Source: Theocolax elegans (Eukaryota; Arthropoda; Insecta; Hymenoptera; Cerocephalidae). Taken from it: a stretch of DNA of 64,000 nt. The stretch's first letter is position 1, and each line of letters starts with the position of its first letter. The stretch is taken from positions 53,513,027 to 53,577,026 of the forward strand of contig CM047429.1 in NCBI GenBank assembly GCA_026168455.1, given 5' to 3'. Position numbers and translations under genes: made by a program. The notes under the pieces are model-generated. The model was not told where the DNA came from. It searched no databases and saw only the letters and a list, made by a program, of their open reading frames with translations. This document shows positions 28,270 through 40,327 of the stretch, one piece after another.

Positions 28270-30336
28270 CGTAAGTATTATTGCAGATTAGTCGACAGGA
28301 AATAGGGACGCAAATATAACTTGATTAAATAATACATATGTATATATATATGTACACACACACACCCTACAATATATTATTTTAGCGATACAAAAACAAT
28401 GCACTATAAATACCAATTTAACACACGCAAACATACACACACAATTATTTGTAACATTAACTATATACGAGTTAATCAGTCCCGTTATTTATTAAAACAC
28501 GTTGGATTATTTGTCTGTGACACTATTCCTAGTGATTGTTTTCACATAGAAAGTTCAATAAGCAGTTAACCGCTTTATCGTCCTATGTTATCAGTGAAAT
28601 GTATACGCATAAAATGAGTATGTTTCGAATATGTATACGCTTAAATTAAAGGATAAAGGTGGTTAAAGTAAGAAGTTAGAAACAATAAAACCCCATATGC
28701 ATGAACTGTTATGTTTGCAGTTGTGTGTTTTGTGTATGTGTATTGCTTGGTATAATTGATTAGCTGTAGATAGATCTACAGCTAAATCGTACGAGTACTT
28801 TTCAACTGTTTGCAACGTGTAGAAACCAAATCAAAATTATATATTTGAATTGATACAATGTAATGCATATTATTCAGAAAAATATTACAAAATGCACTTC
28901 CACATTATTTAATTCCTTATGATTTTGAAATATTAAAAAACTTCTTTATCGTTCCTTTATACATTTATAATTTAGTTTTTAATAAAGATGTAATCTTAAG
29001 AAACGCAAACACGTTTATTAGATAATAAATTCTAACACGAAATTTTATTTTACTTTTTAAAATTTAAGCATATATTTTGCGCATAAAATTTTGTATTTTT
29101 TAGTATATATCCTTATACTTATTTTCATTTTTGATAAATAAAGTAGTACATTTAATAAATTATTTCATTTTTCTATTTACGTAAGAAGATTCTATATATC
29201 GTTTACAGTACCATTTTTACATGATGAAAATTTAATAACATCGACAGATAAATACTGCAAACGAACTAAAATATAAGAAAAAAAAAGGAAAATAAATGTA
29301 TAAAAAGGAATTGGGCGAATCTGTTTATATCGACGTGAGCATATATATAGATATACCATGCATAAGTAACGAAAAATGTAGTAGAAAAATTTGTTCGTAT
29401 TGGCAGATCTGGATCTAAATTTAAACGAGTGTTTAAATCGAGGATATCATTCCATTTGGTTTATTACACGAAGGTACGAATTCTATCAAAAGCAAAGCGT
29501 ATTGATATTTTTGGAAGTTATCATTGAATTCTGACAGCAACTTTGAAAAAGTAAAAATTGATCGAACAATTTCCAGTCCATTGCTTTCATTTTGGTAAAA
29601 TAGGTAGAAGCATTTTAAGCATGTACAAATAAAAGTGAAATGAAGTTTCATAGTAAAACGAGAAAAGAAAAATTTAGATATATCTTTTATTCCCGTTGCG
29701 AGTTACGCGAAGAAATAAACAAAGCCTTAATCGAACTAACAATAATAAAAAGAAGCCTACGTCCGTCGAGCCCGACGTCGTGGGTGGAAATCGTAGATAA
29801 GAGACCCAGAGATCGATCAGACTGGACTTTCCATTCGTAAGTATGTATTTGCGGCTCATTTAGCCCATGCCCGACGATATCTACTGGGTATCTTTGACTG
29901 TTTGCGCAGTCATTATTTTTAATTCGAGTTTTCTATACACTATTTACAAATACAATCGAAGAAAAATAATTATTCGGACAACGTGGGTACTAAATAATAA
30001 AAGAAAATGAAAATTTTAGTATCGCAAAAGTGTAGTACACACTTGCGTGAATCTTTAGCATTGCAATAATTTCAAGTTCAATAGCAGAGACACTGATATA
30101 CGTGAAATATCGAAACGTATAATTTACAAGGAATGTCGAAAATTGCATTTCGCGATGAATGGAAGTTTGAGCGGAGCGTTTTATACGTCTGGTCGAGGTT
30201 CTTATTAATAATTAGTGCATTAGTCCGTCATATTTCTATATAAGTCAAGCCATCTGTAAATGACGTTGAAGTGGACAAGTGGTTCAGGATAGCCTCATTA
30301 TGAGTCAGGGTGCACTCGACCGCTTGCGCGCGCGTA

Positions 30337-30354
30337 TGTGTGTGTGTGTGTGTG
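30337..30354. repeat. (TG)9 microsatellite
   Basis: Perfect TG run following a CG-rich alternating stretch (potential Z-DNA former). Confidence 0.9.
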
Positions 30355-30497
30355 TACGAGTTTTACAGCTAACGAGACGTATGTACGAACGCATGCACAT
30401 AAGGTACACGCGCGTGTTGCACCTACTGGACAACTTTGTGACAACTTTGTAAGTTCTTTATACCTTGATTGCATGATTCTTGTTTTTGTTCTTGTTT

Positions 30498-30518
30498 TTG
30501 TTGTTGTTGTTGTTGTTC
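30498..30518. repeat. (GTT)n microsatellite
   Basis: Repeated TTG/GTT triplets. Reads as Gln/Asn-type triplets on the minus strand, but no exon is supported here. Confidence 0.85.
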
Positions 30519-31694
30519 CCGTCGTTGTTTAATCACTTGCTCGTATTTTAACCGTCTTGTTGCCTCGATTCGACATCGAAAACGTATAGTTTATTAATCC
30601 CTACATTTTTTAATTAAAAAAAAAAGTTTCCGATGCTCGATCATTATGTGTTCGGACACGAAGAGTTTTACAACCAATGATCTTCATGGAGCCGTCAACG
30701 TATATATTTTCTGCGTCGCATCGCACAACATCGTCCTTGTCGCATGAATTTGTGTGACTTCTCAAACGACTCTTTTGATTTTATTTTATTGCTCATTATA
30801 ACGTTGGACTTAAATTAGTGTGTTTAAATATGCATTGTAACAATTCTATGTGAAGAATTATACTTTATTCACATTGTAGTTGCAAAAAATACTATTACGT
30901 ACGTTTATATTTTAAAATTACAAAAATTTTGTTTGTAAATAATGTTATAGCAATTAATAATTTTGTTATTAATAGACCAAATATCTCTACAAATATCAGG
31001 TAAAATCATAGTATAAACGCACAATTTTCAAAAATTATCTATCTTCCCAATTTTGTTTTAAAATCGAAAATACACGCATACATAATAAAATCATTTAATT
31101 ATCGTATTAAATGATAACATGTTTAAATAAATAATTTAAACTGCAAATACATTGAATTAATGATTTTCACGATTATTGTCATGAAACACACCTAAAAAAT
31201 GAGTGCTGAAAAGCATGACTAATTTATTTCAATGTAAAACACGTAAGTTTATATACTACCGTACATTAAAAGTATACCCATGTACAATTAAATATATAAA
31301 ATAATATTCTATTTTAAGGTATCATAAAAATTCATAAAATTTACAGTATAAGAAGATTATATTACATTATAATACACGTATTCTCTTCTGCGCGGGTTAC
31401 ATTGGACATAATATTAATCCTTTTTTGTGTGTTGGTATTAAAAAATATCTCAAGGAAGTTAAACCGATTTGTAGTATTTTTAGTTATTTTTTTAAAGCTG
31501 CATTCAAAGTGGCTGACTAAGGCTTGTTTTATCTCTTAAGAATATGTATGGATTAGCATATTGTCTTTCTTAAATACATACAGAAAACTGAATAAACTCG
31601 CGGAACACGCATTTTTTTCATAAATGAATAATTATAAAGAAGACAAATGCAGATTGCAATCAAATCGATTAGTATCTATAGAAGAAGAACTTAC

Positions 31695-31844
31695 CGCACG
31701 GCTCTTGTGATGCAAAGTATGATGATGATGGTGATGAAGATGGTGATACCGCTTCTCTTTGACGGTATGTTTGCTATGGTGTTTACCGGCCCGATGGGGA
31801 GGATACGTATGGTAGATCATGTTTACACCAATGCAAGGCTGACG
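31695..31844 (-). CDS. His-rich 50-codon open extension after an in-frame TGA, ending at a strong donor
   Basis: After the TGA at 31847-31845 the same frame stays open for 50 codons and stops exactly at a consensus donor, GCG|GTAAGT (G at 31694), again in phase 0. An ATG at 31820 starts MIYHTYPPHRAGKHH, and a histidine run (HHLHHHHHHTLHHK) follows. Three readings are possible. It may be an alternative first exon starting at 31820. It may be the tail of the upstream exon reached by readthrough of TGA-C, the leakiest stop context. Or the donor may be a chance signal in intron. The coincidence of open frame, low-complexity protein and strong donor favours real coding use. His-rich stretches are common in insect nuclear proteins but do not identify a function. 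Confidence 0.45.
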
Positions 31845-31853
31845 TCACCTGAC

Positions 31854-32162
31854 CTCCGTAATCGTGCACTTGATCGGCTGGTCCGAAGGATTTTGGTGAT
31901 TTTGATTGCAACCTCCTCCGGTTTTCCTCGACGAGGAGTTACTCGTCAGCTGAGCCGATTGCTGCTGCTGTTCTTGTTGTTGGGCATTGTGGGCATTCTG
32001 TAGCATCAAATCTGTCTCGTCTGCGTTGGTGCTAAAGTTAATCTGACGCTGTTGTACGAGGTTCACGCTCGATCCGATCGGCGTAACCGTCGTCGCTGGA
32101 TCGAGCTTTACCAAAGCGGCCTGTAGCTCCAGAGCGTCCAGTTCGGAATAATCTTCTAATGA
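31854..32162 (-). CDS. Coding exon with acidic start and Gln-rich segment, likely downstream exon of the large-exon gene
   Basis: The minus strand reads open for 103 codons from an AG acceptor at 32164-32163, giving SLEDYSELDALELQAALV in phase 0. That is the phase in which the 56083 donor leaves. A competing acceptor seven bases further in (exon start 32155) would need phase 1. The protein starts acidic and leucine-rich (short helix-like segment). It then has a hydrophilic stretch, a Gln tract (NAQQQEQQQQ) and a Ser/Asn/Gln-rich end. The chosen donor is GAG|GTCAGG (G at 31853, phase 0); CAG|GTGACG five bases later is an alternative (phase 2). Without splicing, the frame meets TGA at 31847-31845. 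There is no domain I can name. The nearest exon on either side is more than 17 kb away, so linkage rests on strand, phase and similar low-complexity style. Confidence 0.65.
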
Positions 32163-35100
32163 CTAGTTGACACGAAAATTTGCGAGCTTCTTCCACACTT
32201 TGTGTTTCCTATTTCTTCCTTTATCTATCACTGATCGATGTAGTGCACTAAGTTTCAGCAGGATTATAATGATTTCACTTTTTATGAAAGAGATCAAATC
32301 TTAATTTGATGCACATTCAACAATTTTAACAATAACAATTATTTTCATATTAACTACAAACAAATCAACATTTAATCAACGTATTATGAAAATAATTGAT
32401 ATTGTTAGCAAAAATGAAAAATCAGTATAATCCATCTTAATAATTATCGGTAAAGGAAGTTGCCACAACGTTAAGAGATACGAAAACTGTATGTTTGATT
32501 TCGAGAGAAATTCTCAAGATGATACGGGTATTAGCGAATGTTGGGATACATTCTATTGCGCGGATTAGTAATTAGAACTTTATTGTTTCGACTTTGAATT
32601 CGCGTGCATGGATTATTTATTCGAACGGAATATGCCCAGCAATACACTCGAAACTTTTCCAATTAAACGCGAATTCGCACTAGCAGTAGCTAGTAGTCCA
32701 GCTAGTGGACCCCACGAGAGCCATTATTTAGCATTACATTAAATGAATTATGTTATTTTTACATTACGGAAACGGTGAACAGTTCCTACTATACTTCGAA
32801 AGCGCATTTTGTTCTCTACGATGACCCAATTTCACTTACTCACGTAAACAACGTTTACCGTAAACACATTTTTGTTTCTTACTTTTAATATCATTTCTAC
32901 CGCGTATAAACTTTTTCTAATACAAAGAAACATTTACTTGATAAAAACTTGTTTGAAAATACAATAAAAAGAAAATAGTATAATTACATAATAGGCACGA
33001 GATAACTCAATCAATGAGAGAAATGTCGATTTATGAAATATTTATAACGAACGAAAATTACGTATAATAATTGCGAGCGATCGCGTTTTTTGTCTTGTAA
33101 CAAAAACACGACCTGGAATTGTAAAACCGAGCGATCGTGATTACTCGATTGGATATCGCTTTTGTAAGTATCTCACAATTCTCGCGTGAATTAAACAAAA
33201 CGGTTACAATATCAAGTCGTTAGTGTTGTACGCAAGACTTATATCGAGTGCGTTGGTTACGAGAACAAGAGAAAATGTCATCGGTAGCAGATCGAGTACG
33301 AATCGAGGCTAATAATCGCAGTAGCTCGATCCTCGTCGTCCGTCAGCTTGCTAACCCGAACCTATGTATTTCGCACTATCGATGTTATTAAGCGATCCTT
33401 TCTTTTGATTTCCCCTCGTTAGTACGAGGCATACAAACGCGTCCATTTTTGCTCCGCTTTCCTCCTGACAGTACCACACGCGTGAGCAGGCTTTTACGTG
33501 CCGCCGTTAAATAGCCACTCTCCCTTTTTGTACTTGGTTATATTGCGCGAGGCTCGATCCATTCACGCTGTCTCGATTCGCATTCACTGTACACTGGTTT
33601 AACCGACGCGAACACTCTTTATTACCCGACTAGCCGGACTCACGCGGGACAAAGACCACGAAAATGATACAGAGCACCTCGTAAGGAGCTAAGAGTAACC
33701 ATAAACCTCGGAAATTAGTTCATTGTTACCACTCACTTCTTTACCTATATTTTTTTTTATATTATATACCTGCACTACACGCGGATATTCTTTCTGTTTT
33801 CGATTATTTTCAATCTTTACTCGGGCAGCAATTACGTATTATCGTCGATGTATACTTTTGTTTCCGCAATCCATCTTCTGTGTATGTATGCGAGTGAAGT
33901 CTTTAATTTTACATACCGAACAAATATTTCTCTTTCGATCTAGATTTAGTTTGCTTCGAGTACATATTTATTCACGCTGCATGACCAAGTATTTTCTTAT
34001 TCAAATTTACGCAGTTAAAAGACGATGCTGCGTATGACTTTATTAAGGAAAGCACATTACACGGAAAAAGATTACATTTCGCTATTTTTTCACCTTCCTA
34101 TAAGTAATTTACGGCTAAAGTTATAGCATCACCCAGCAGGTCCGGCTGTACCCTTAGTTATTTGGTTAAAAGCATCGCACGCTGGAATCAAAACCATTGT
34201 TGCTTACACTCTTAAATAAATTTTTTTCTTTATGCTACCCAAAATAAAATAAGAGCACAACTCGAGCTATTTTTGTTTTCTGTAAGGAAAAACGAGACCC
34301 GTGAGGCATTGCTCGACTTTTTTTTTTTGCGCGAAAAAAACGACCTCCGAGAATGCGGAGATTCTCACGGATAAAATCCAGAAATATATAAATAAATAAC
34401 GCGTAAACATTTTGTTTCTTCGAATTTTGTTAAAACGAGCTTCGTAAAAGTACAATCGGTTTTATTCTGGATCACCGCGGAGAAAAATCGAAATCGACCC
34501 AAAATTTATTAATCGAGTGCGATTGTAACGGGAAAGAATTACCTTTTTGAATTTTTAACGACTGCGAAGAAAGTACGAGAGGTAGGTAGTAAGCTTGAAA
34601 GGACGAGAACCCACTCGGAAGAAATAAATTATATTATAATCTTTTGCTCGAAGAGGATGACGATTTAGACACCTTCGATATACACGCGGGATTCGTGAAT
34701 ATGAATTTAACGGACCGAACGTACCGTAAAATTGACCATCGATACACTTTATACGGAAGTAGGTTTATTGGCTAAGAAGATGTTTTGGACGAGCCACTTT
34801 GGTAAAAGTCGGAAGACCAGAAAATCCAGATGTTCTTGGAATCTCAGCAATAAAAGTTACTCATCGATTCGACTCTCCCGAGTTTTGCGCCAAGTTTTAA
34901 TGAGTCGTCCAAAATTGCCAAAACAACCGCTTTTTTATACTAATTACGAAACAGATATTAATTACTACGATAATTACGTTGGACCGTTTCTAATCGTGCA
35001 ATCGAGGTACTCGCAATTAAAATCATTTAGACCGCCGAATTTCACTTGATTAGCATAAAAGACCGAGAAAGATCTAGACAAAGCAGTCAAACCTAATAGA

Positions 35101-37848
35101 GAGCAACAAATTCCAAGAACTAGATTGTACCGTTAAAAAACAGTCCATTAGAAGTATTAAATATAATGCTTGAATATGAATAATATTTTTGTAGTAACTA
35201 AGTAAATATTAAATGAACAAGTATAATTGAAATTAATACAGTTCATTTAATTATAAAATATTTAATTAATAAAAATAAGTATTTTTTAAAATATTTTTTA
35301 CTGCAAACATTAAATTACAAATTGCATTAGTGTATGAATATTTAATTGTACTTAATTCATGATGTAATTAAAAATATGCATTAAAGTTTTATATTTCATT
35401 TTGTACTTTTATATATACGTAGCATACGAGAGATAAACATCAATATTATGTGAAGTATGAAGAGTTAGCAAATGATTAAAAAGAAATCATTAAGAGATAG
35501 ACCTTGCGAGTCAGGTCTAAAATTTTAAGGCATCGGTGAAAGGGGTCACTGAAAAATGACGAACGAGAGGAAATTCTTGGAATACCATGGGGCAACGATA
35601 TTCAAGTCTTTCAAGTCTTTGGTCGGTGCCGATGCACCTTGAAATTATTTATTCTTCGGTGGAGGAGAGACGAAAATGACTCGCCCACGGTGTCTGCCCT
35701 TAACGGAAGGCTCGTTGATTCATCGGGTCGACGCGAAGACCTGCCCGAACGCGATTTCAATGCTGACAAACTGCCTAGCCAATAAAATTATACCTGACTC
35801 GAAGTTGACTCCCCGGGAGATTCGTCGCGGATAAGGATTCTCCTTTCTGGAGGTTCCCATTTTTTGTCGCTGCCCGCGCTCGCAGCTGTACCCGTGAAAT
35901 ATTGGATGTTTTTATCATCGTTTCAACGCGGAATAACCGTTCTTAATTGTTTTCTTTATTTAAGATGGTTATGCTCTCGTACTCCTCATCTCGTACTCTT
36001 AATCAAAGTAAAATGCACGGTAGTGTTTTTATCGATGTCTTCGTAAATACCTCCAAAATATTCGAGCGTGTAAACGTATTTTTTTTAATCTATGTGGGTT
36101 CAATTATTTTCTTTCCTTTGCTTTCCTTTTCGGTTGGGGCATTTTACTTTCGTCAATTAATTCCTTTATTCACAGAGATAGAATTTCCCGATAAAAATTA
36201 CCGTAATGTACTTGGTAAAGGTTGCATCAAAACCATGCAAGAGAAAAATCACCGTTCAGATAAGAAGAATTATCGCGATTAATCATTAATATTCAAAAGA
36301 AAATCATCTCAATTTGTACTTGTTTCACAGCAATTTTCTCGTAGCCACTATAGATTACGTATCATTATAAATTTTTCTCTAACCTTTTACCGCAACATTC
36401 TCTTGGTGTACGTATAAGTAAAATTTAATTTTATACCAAGATATGAGTTATTTTAAGGCGTACGAGAAAATATATTCAGTTATTTTACAAACACAACTTC
36501 GTACGATGAACAAAAGACTGTATTTTTTTTTTTAATTACGCGAAAAACCATCGATGAGAAGAGTTGCGCATATTTAAGCAAATTATTGAAACTTTAGAAC
36601 ATGTAATAAATATTTATATCTGGATTTACATTTACATTTAAATCTGATGTATTAATATTTATCGATACAATAAAAACTATCAAAAATTAATTGGTGACGT
36701 AACATTATGTGTATATAATTTATCTATTGAATTATTTGTTGAGTATAAGATTGCGAAAATTATAAACAATGTTTTAACACTACGAGTTTGAAAATTTTAA
36801 AAAATAAAGAAATTTTGAGTACATTTCAGAAGAAGCACTTTGCAAGATTACCAACACTTAAAAATGTAAGAGTCTAGAGTGTATGATTATACAACCAGTC
36901 CTGGACCTGCGTAAAAAGCATAATCTATATATACAATGTGAACAAGTTTATAAGAGATTTCGAAATGTATCTTGTAATTAAATAAACACGAATACCTGCC
37001 TCCTTAATACCACGTCCCAAGAGATAATCAAGCCGTTTTAATGAACAGAGCAAAAACGAAATAAAATACACACTATCATCTGGTTGAAAGAGCCTGAATC
37101 GTATGGATCGATACCGATAACTCGTGTATTTCAGTAAAAACTGGAAGTTATACGAAACCCAGTGGCTCCGAGGTCACGAGTAATTATAATTCAGCACAAA
37201 AGTATTTTTCGCCAAACCCGAGAGAAAGGGGAGGTCTTTTGTATATTTGATTAAAAGCCAAGAACGAAAAAAAAAGAGGAATGAATAAACGTGTACATAC
37301 GAGAGGTAAAGTGTACTAGAATCTATACGCTGACCTTCCACCTTTAATCAAGTGTGATCAAATGGAATTTCGAAGGTCTAGAAGGGGTTTGTGTTTTCGA
37401 GAACCTCTACGAAACCCGGATGACAGGTTTGTTCGTATACTAGTAGACATCCCATTGAGTGTTTCGAGTCGAACTCGTTTATATAGGTTCTGTATCGGAA
37501 AGCCAGAGCTTCCGCGGTCCGATATTATTGGAAGATAAAGCATAACGTTAATGAAACTGCGCGCTATGACGGCTGACAGCGGGCCGAGGCTCGACCGTGT
37601 CCACGTGAATTTACTGTTAATGAGTTAAGATTGCGCAGCTCCGTATGCTGCTTTCGGACTCGTTCGAGCTGTACTACTTTTCCTACACAAGTGCATAAAT
37701 AAAAATTTTTTACTTTATGCGATTGTAAGTAACGCGGGTCGACCAGCTTGAAAATAGTGATCTAGCCTTTTACCGATTCAAAAAATACAAGGTTTCTTTA
37801 TTCTTTTTTTATATTTGACGTGCATTCTGCTAAGTCAATATACTTTCC

Positions 37849-37900
37849 ATTTAGTAGATTTATTATAATGTACAATTTAGTAGATTTATTATAATGTACA
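37849..37900. repeat. Perfect 26-bp tandem duplication
   Basis: A 26-bp unit (starting ATTTAGTAGATT) occurs twice head to tail with no mismatch, suggesting recent replication slippage. Confidence 0.95.
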
Positions 37901-40292
37901 AAACGATATTTATTGCACGATGAACGTTAAATTAACGATTGTGGTGGTTTTAAAACGTTGCGTGTGCATAGAATTTATTTATTAATCGGACGTTAATGGA
38001 TCAAATATTAGAAGACAGTTTAGATTAATAATATATAGATTAATTAGAGCAAAATAATTAAAGATATTAATTATAAATGGAGGTTAAAGCTTTTAGTAAC
38101 TTAAGCTACTACGAATGTTTAACCCATTTAAGTTTAAGTTCCCACATAATTCTTTCAACAAATGTGTTTCTCGTAAAATTTTCTATAGCACATTTAGAAA
38201 AAATGTTTAAATTTAAGTAACTCATATGTTACTAACGCCAATTGTATAACGAGATATGCAAGCATGAATTATGATTATTGAGTTAAAATTGTTTAAACAT
38301 TTTGTCTTTTCATTTTACAAAATGCAAATATGCAACAAATCTTTCGAGTCATTAGATTCTGTAGTGGTTTATAAAGTCTAATTATACATTAAATATAAAT
38401 TTTATATAAACATTTTTAATATTAAAGACTTTAAAGTTTCATCATTGTGGCTCAATTTTGCTTTAAACCACGTTTTACAACTATTTTTGAACGAAATAGT
38501 GTTACTGTATAGAATGATCAACGTTTAGAATTAAATTTTAAATGACAACTTGAAGCGCTTTACTTCTTATGAAAAATAATAAAGTAGAGAGTTTATTCGT
38601 AACATCGAACGTAAGTCCTTCCAGAGGATAGGATGTAATTTTTATAACCCAATATTTACTGCTACGTTATCGACGCGATTCTCCATAAAAGTTTTAAAAG
38701 ATGTTTACGTGTAACTCAATGAAATGTGGATCCGTATAATCGTAAAATTCACATTTACTAATGTACTGTTGAAAAATAAAGGGCACCACGTAGTTAGCGT
38801 GTATATATATAATTACACGGAGAATTGATTTAATCTCGAAAAGCAATCGTATCTTGAATATCAACTCAAAGAAAAAAGTTCAGGAGTCAAGAGGGTATTT
38901 TTCGCAAGATCAAATACTCGAAGCAGGTTGAGAATCGCTTATTACCAATACGCCGGGGGTTGGAGTAATATCCCCCTATACCGAGCGTAAGTCGAGGTTA
39001 CCCGAGTTTCGGTCGACAGCCGATGGCAACAATCCACATTACCGCGTTAAATGTACGTGGGAATCATCGCGTTGGCCTTGCGATTCGCTTTTTTTATTTT
39101 AATCACATTAGGGCTTACTTGACTATATGCTGAACTCAATGCCAGAGGTAAGCATCTTGAGGTTTAATTCGAGGTAAGGAAAGCGCGATTGTAATACGTC
39201 CACCGGGATACGTGCCTTTCCGATGCAACTCAGCGTACATATACATATACACACGCTCGTAAAACACATAGGCGGTCGCGACGCCAGTCGCCTGGCGCGA
39301 CTTGACACAGATACGAGAGAGTACCTGGGGATCGGGAAGATTCACACCGTACGAAATCACATTTTTTGTTAACGAAATTAATTCTTTGTTTTAACGTCGT
39401 TTTCGATGGCGCTAACAACACTATACGTAAACCATTCGAATGGAATTATCTGTGATAATCGAACGAGATATTATTTTGATTCCTCCCGACGTCCTACGAA
39501 AGACCGATATCCTGGAGATATCCTGGACAAGTGTCCAGGTCTTCGTGATTTCTCGAGGATAGTAATAAGCCTCTATTCTGACTAGGACGACAAGCTACAC
39601 TCGAAATACTAGTGTATTTTCACTCGCGATCGCATCTAGCCGGTAACGTAGTGACTACGAAACGTTAACGAAACGAAAATTTTGGAGAATGCAACTCGCG
39701 TCAAGTAGATAATTGAACAATTCCTCTCGAAAGTTTCGGAATCTCTACAAGAGAATTCGTAAGACTCGATGTGGCACTTCCTTTTATTTTCATTATTTCC
39801 GGAAATCGCGTAGTAAAACTCACCGGTGCACTGGCACAGGTAGCACAGAACTCACAGCTGCACACTCGCGAAGCTACAGAGGGAAGATGACCCCCCGCAA
39901 GGGTGGCAACGGCAGCAACAAGGCGGTTCCCCTTTGGCGTTCCCTCTCCCTCTCCGTCTCGCGGCTGCGTGTCCTCTCTATCTCGCTCTCTCGCTCGGTC
40001 TTGCCTGGGCAGCGGGACAACAACACCGTGTCACAGCATCACCCGTCGCGAGGACGACATTGCGCGTGTGCCGAGCGCCGGAACTACGAATGTACGAGGG
40101 TGTAGTCGCACGAGTGCTCCCGGAGATGTCGCTCACTCGCCGCCGTATCTCGCGTACCTTCGCGTACGAGCCTCGACGATGACAACACTGGACCAGATCC
40201 CGCGAAATTCTGCGAATCCCGCCGTCGCGGCGACGATGGACTCGACTCTATACGAGCGTCGACGCTGCTCCAGATGGAGGGGGTGCGCTTCA

Positions 40293-40327
40293 CCCTCTCT
40301 CTCTCTCTCTCGCTCTCTCTCGCTCTG
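40293..40327. repeat. Imperfect (CT)n tract in CpG island
   Basis: CT repeats interrupted by CG, inside the largest CpG-rich island of the window (39830-40740). Confidence 0.9.

Larger units (their letters stand above)
14641..31694. other. Non-coding stretch with CpG-rich islands
   Basis: AT-rich sequence alternates with islands at about 15640-16060, 17230-17560, 18900-19480, 21000-21660, 23050-23700, 24060-24480, 25380-25760 and 26620-27200. Open frames of 60-140 codons in the islands differ between strands, are Arg/Ser-rich and usually lack a true ATG, as expected from base composition. The islands are better candidates for promoters or enhancers than for exons. Confidence 0.55.
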
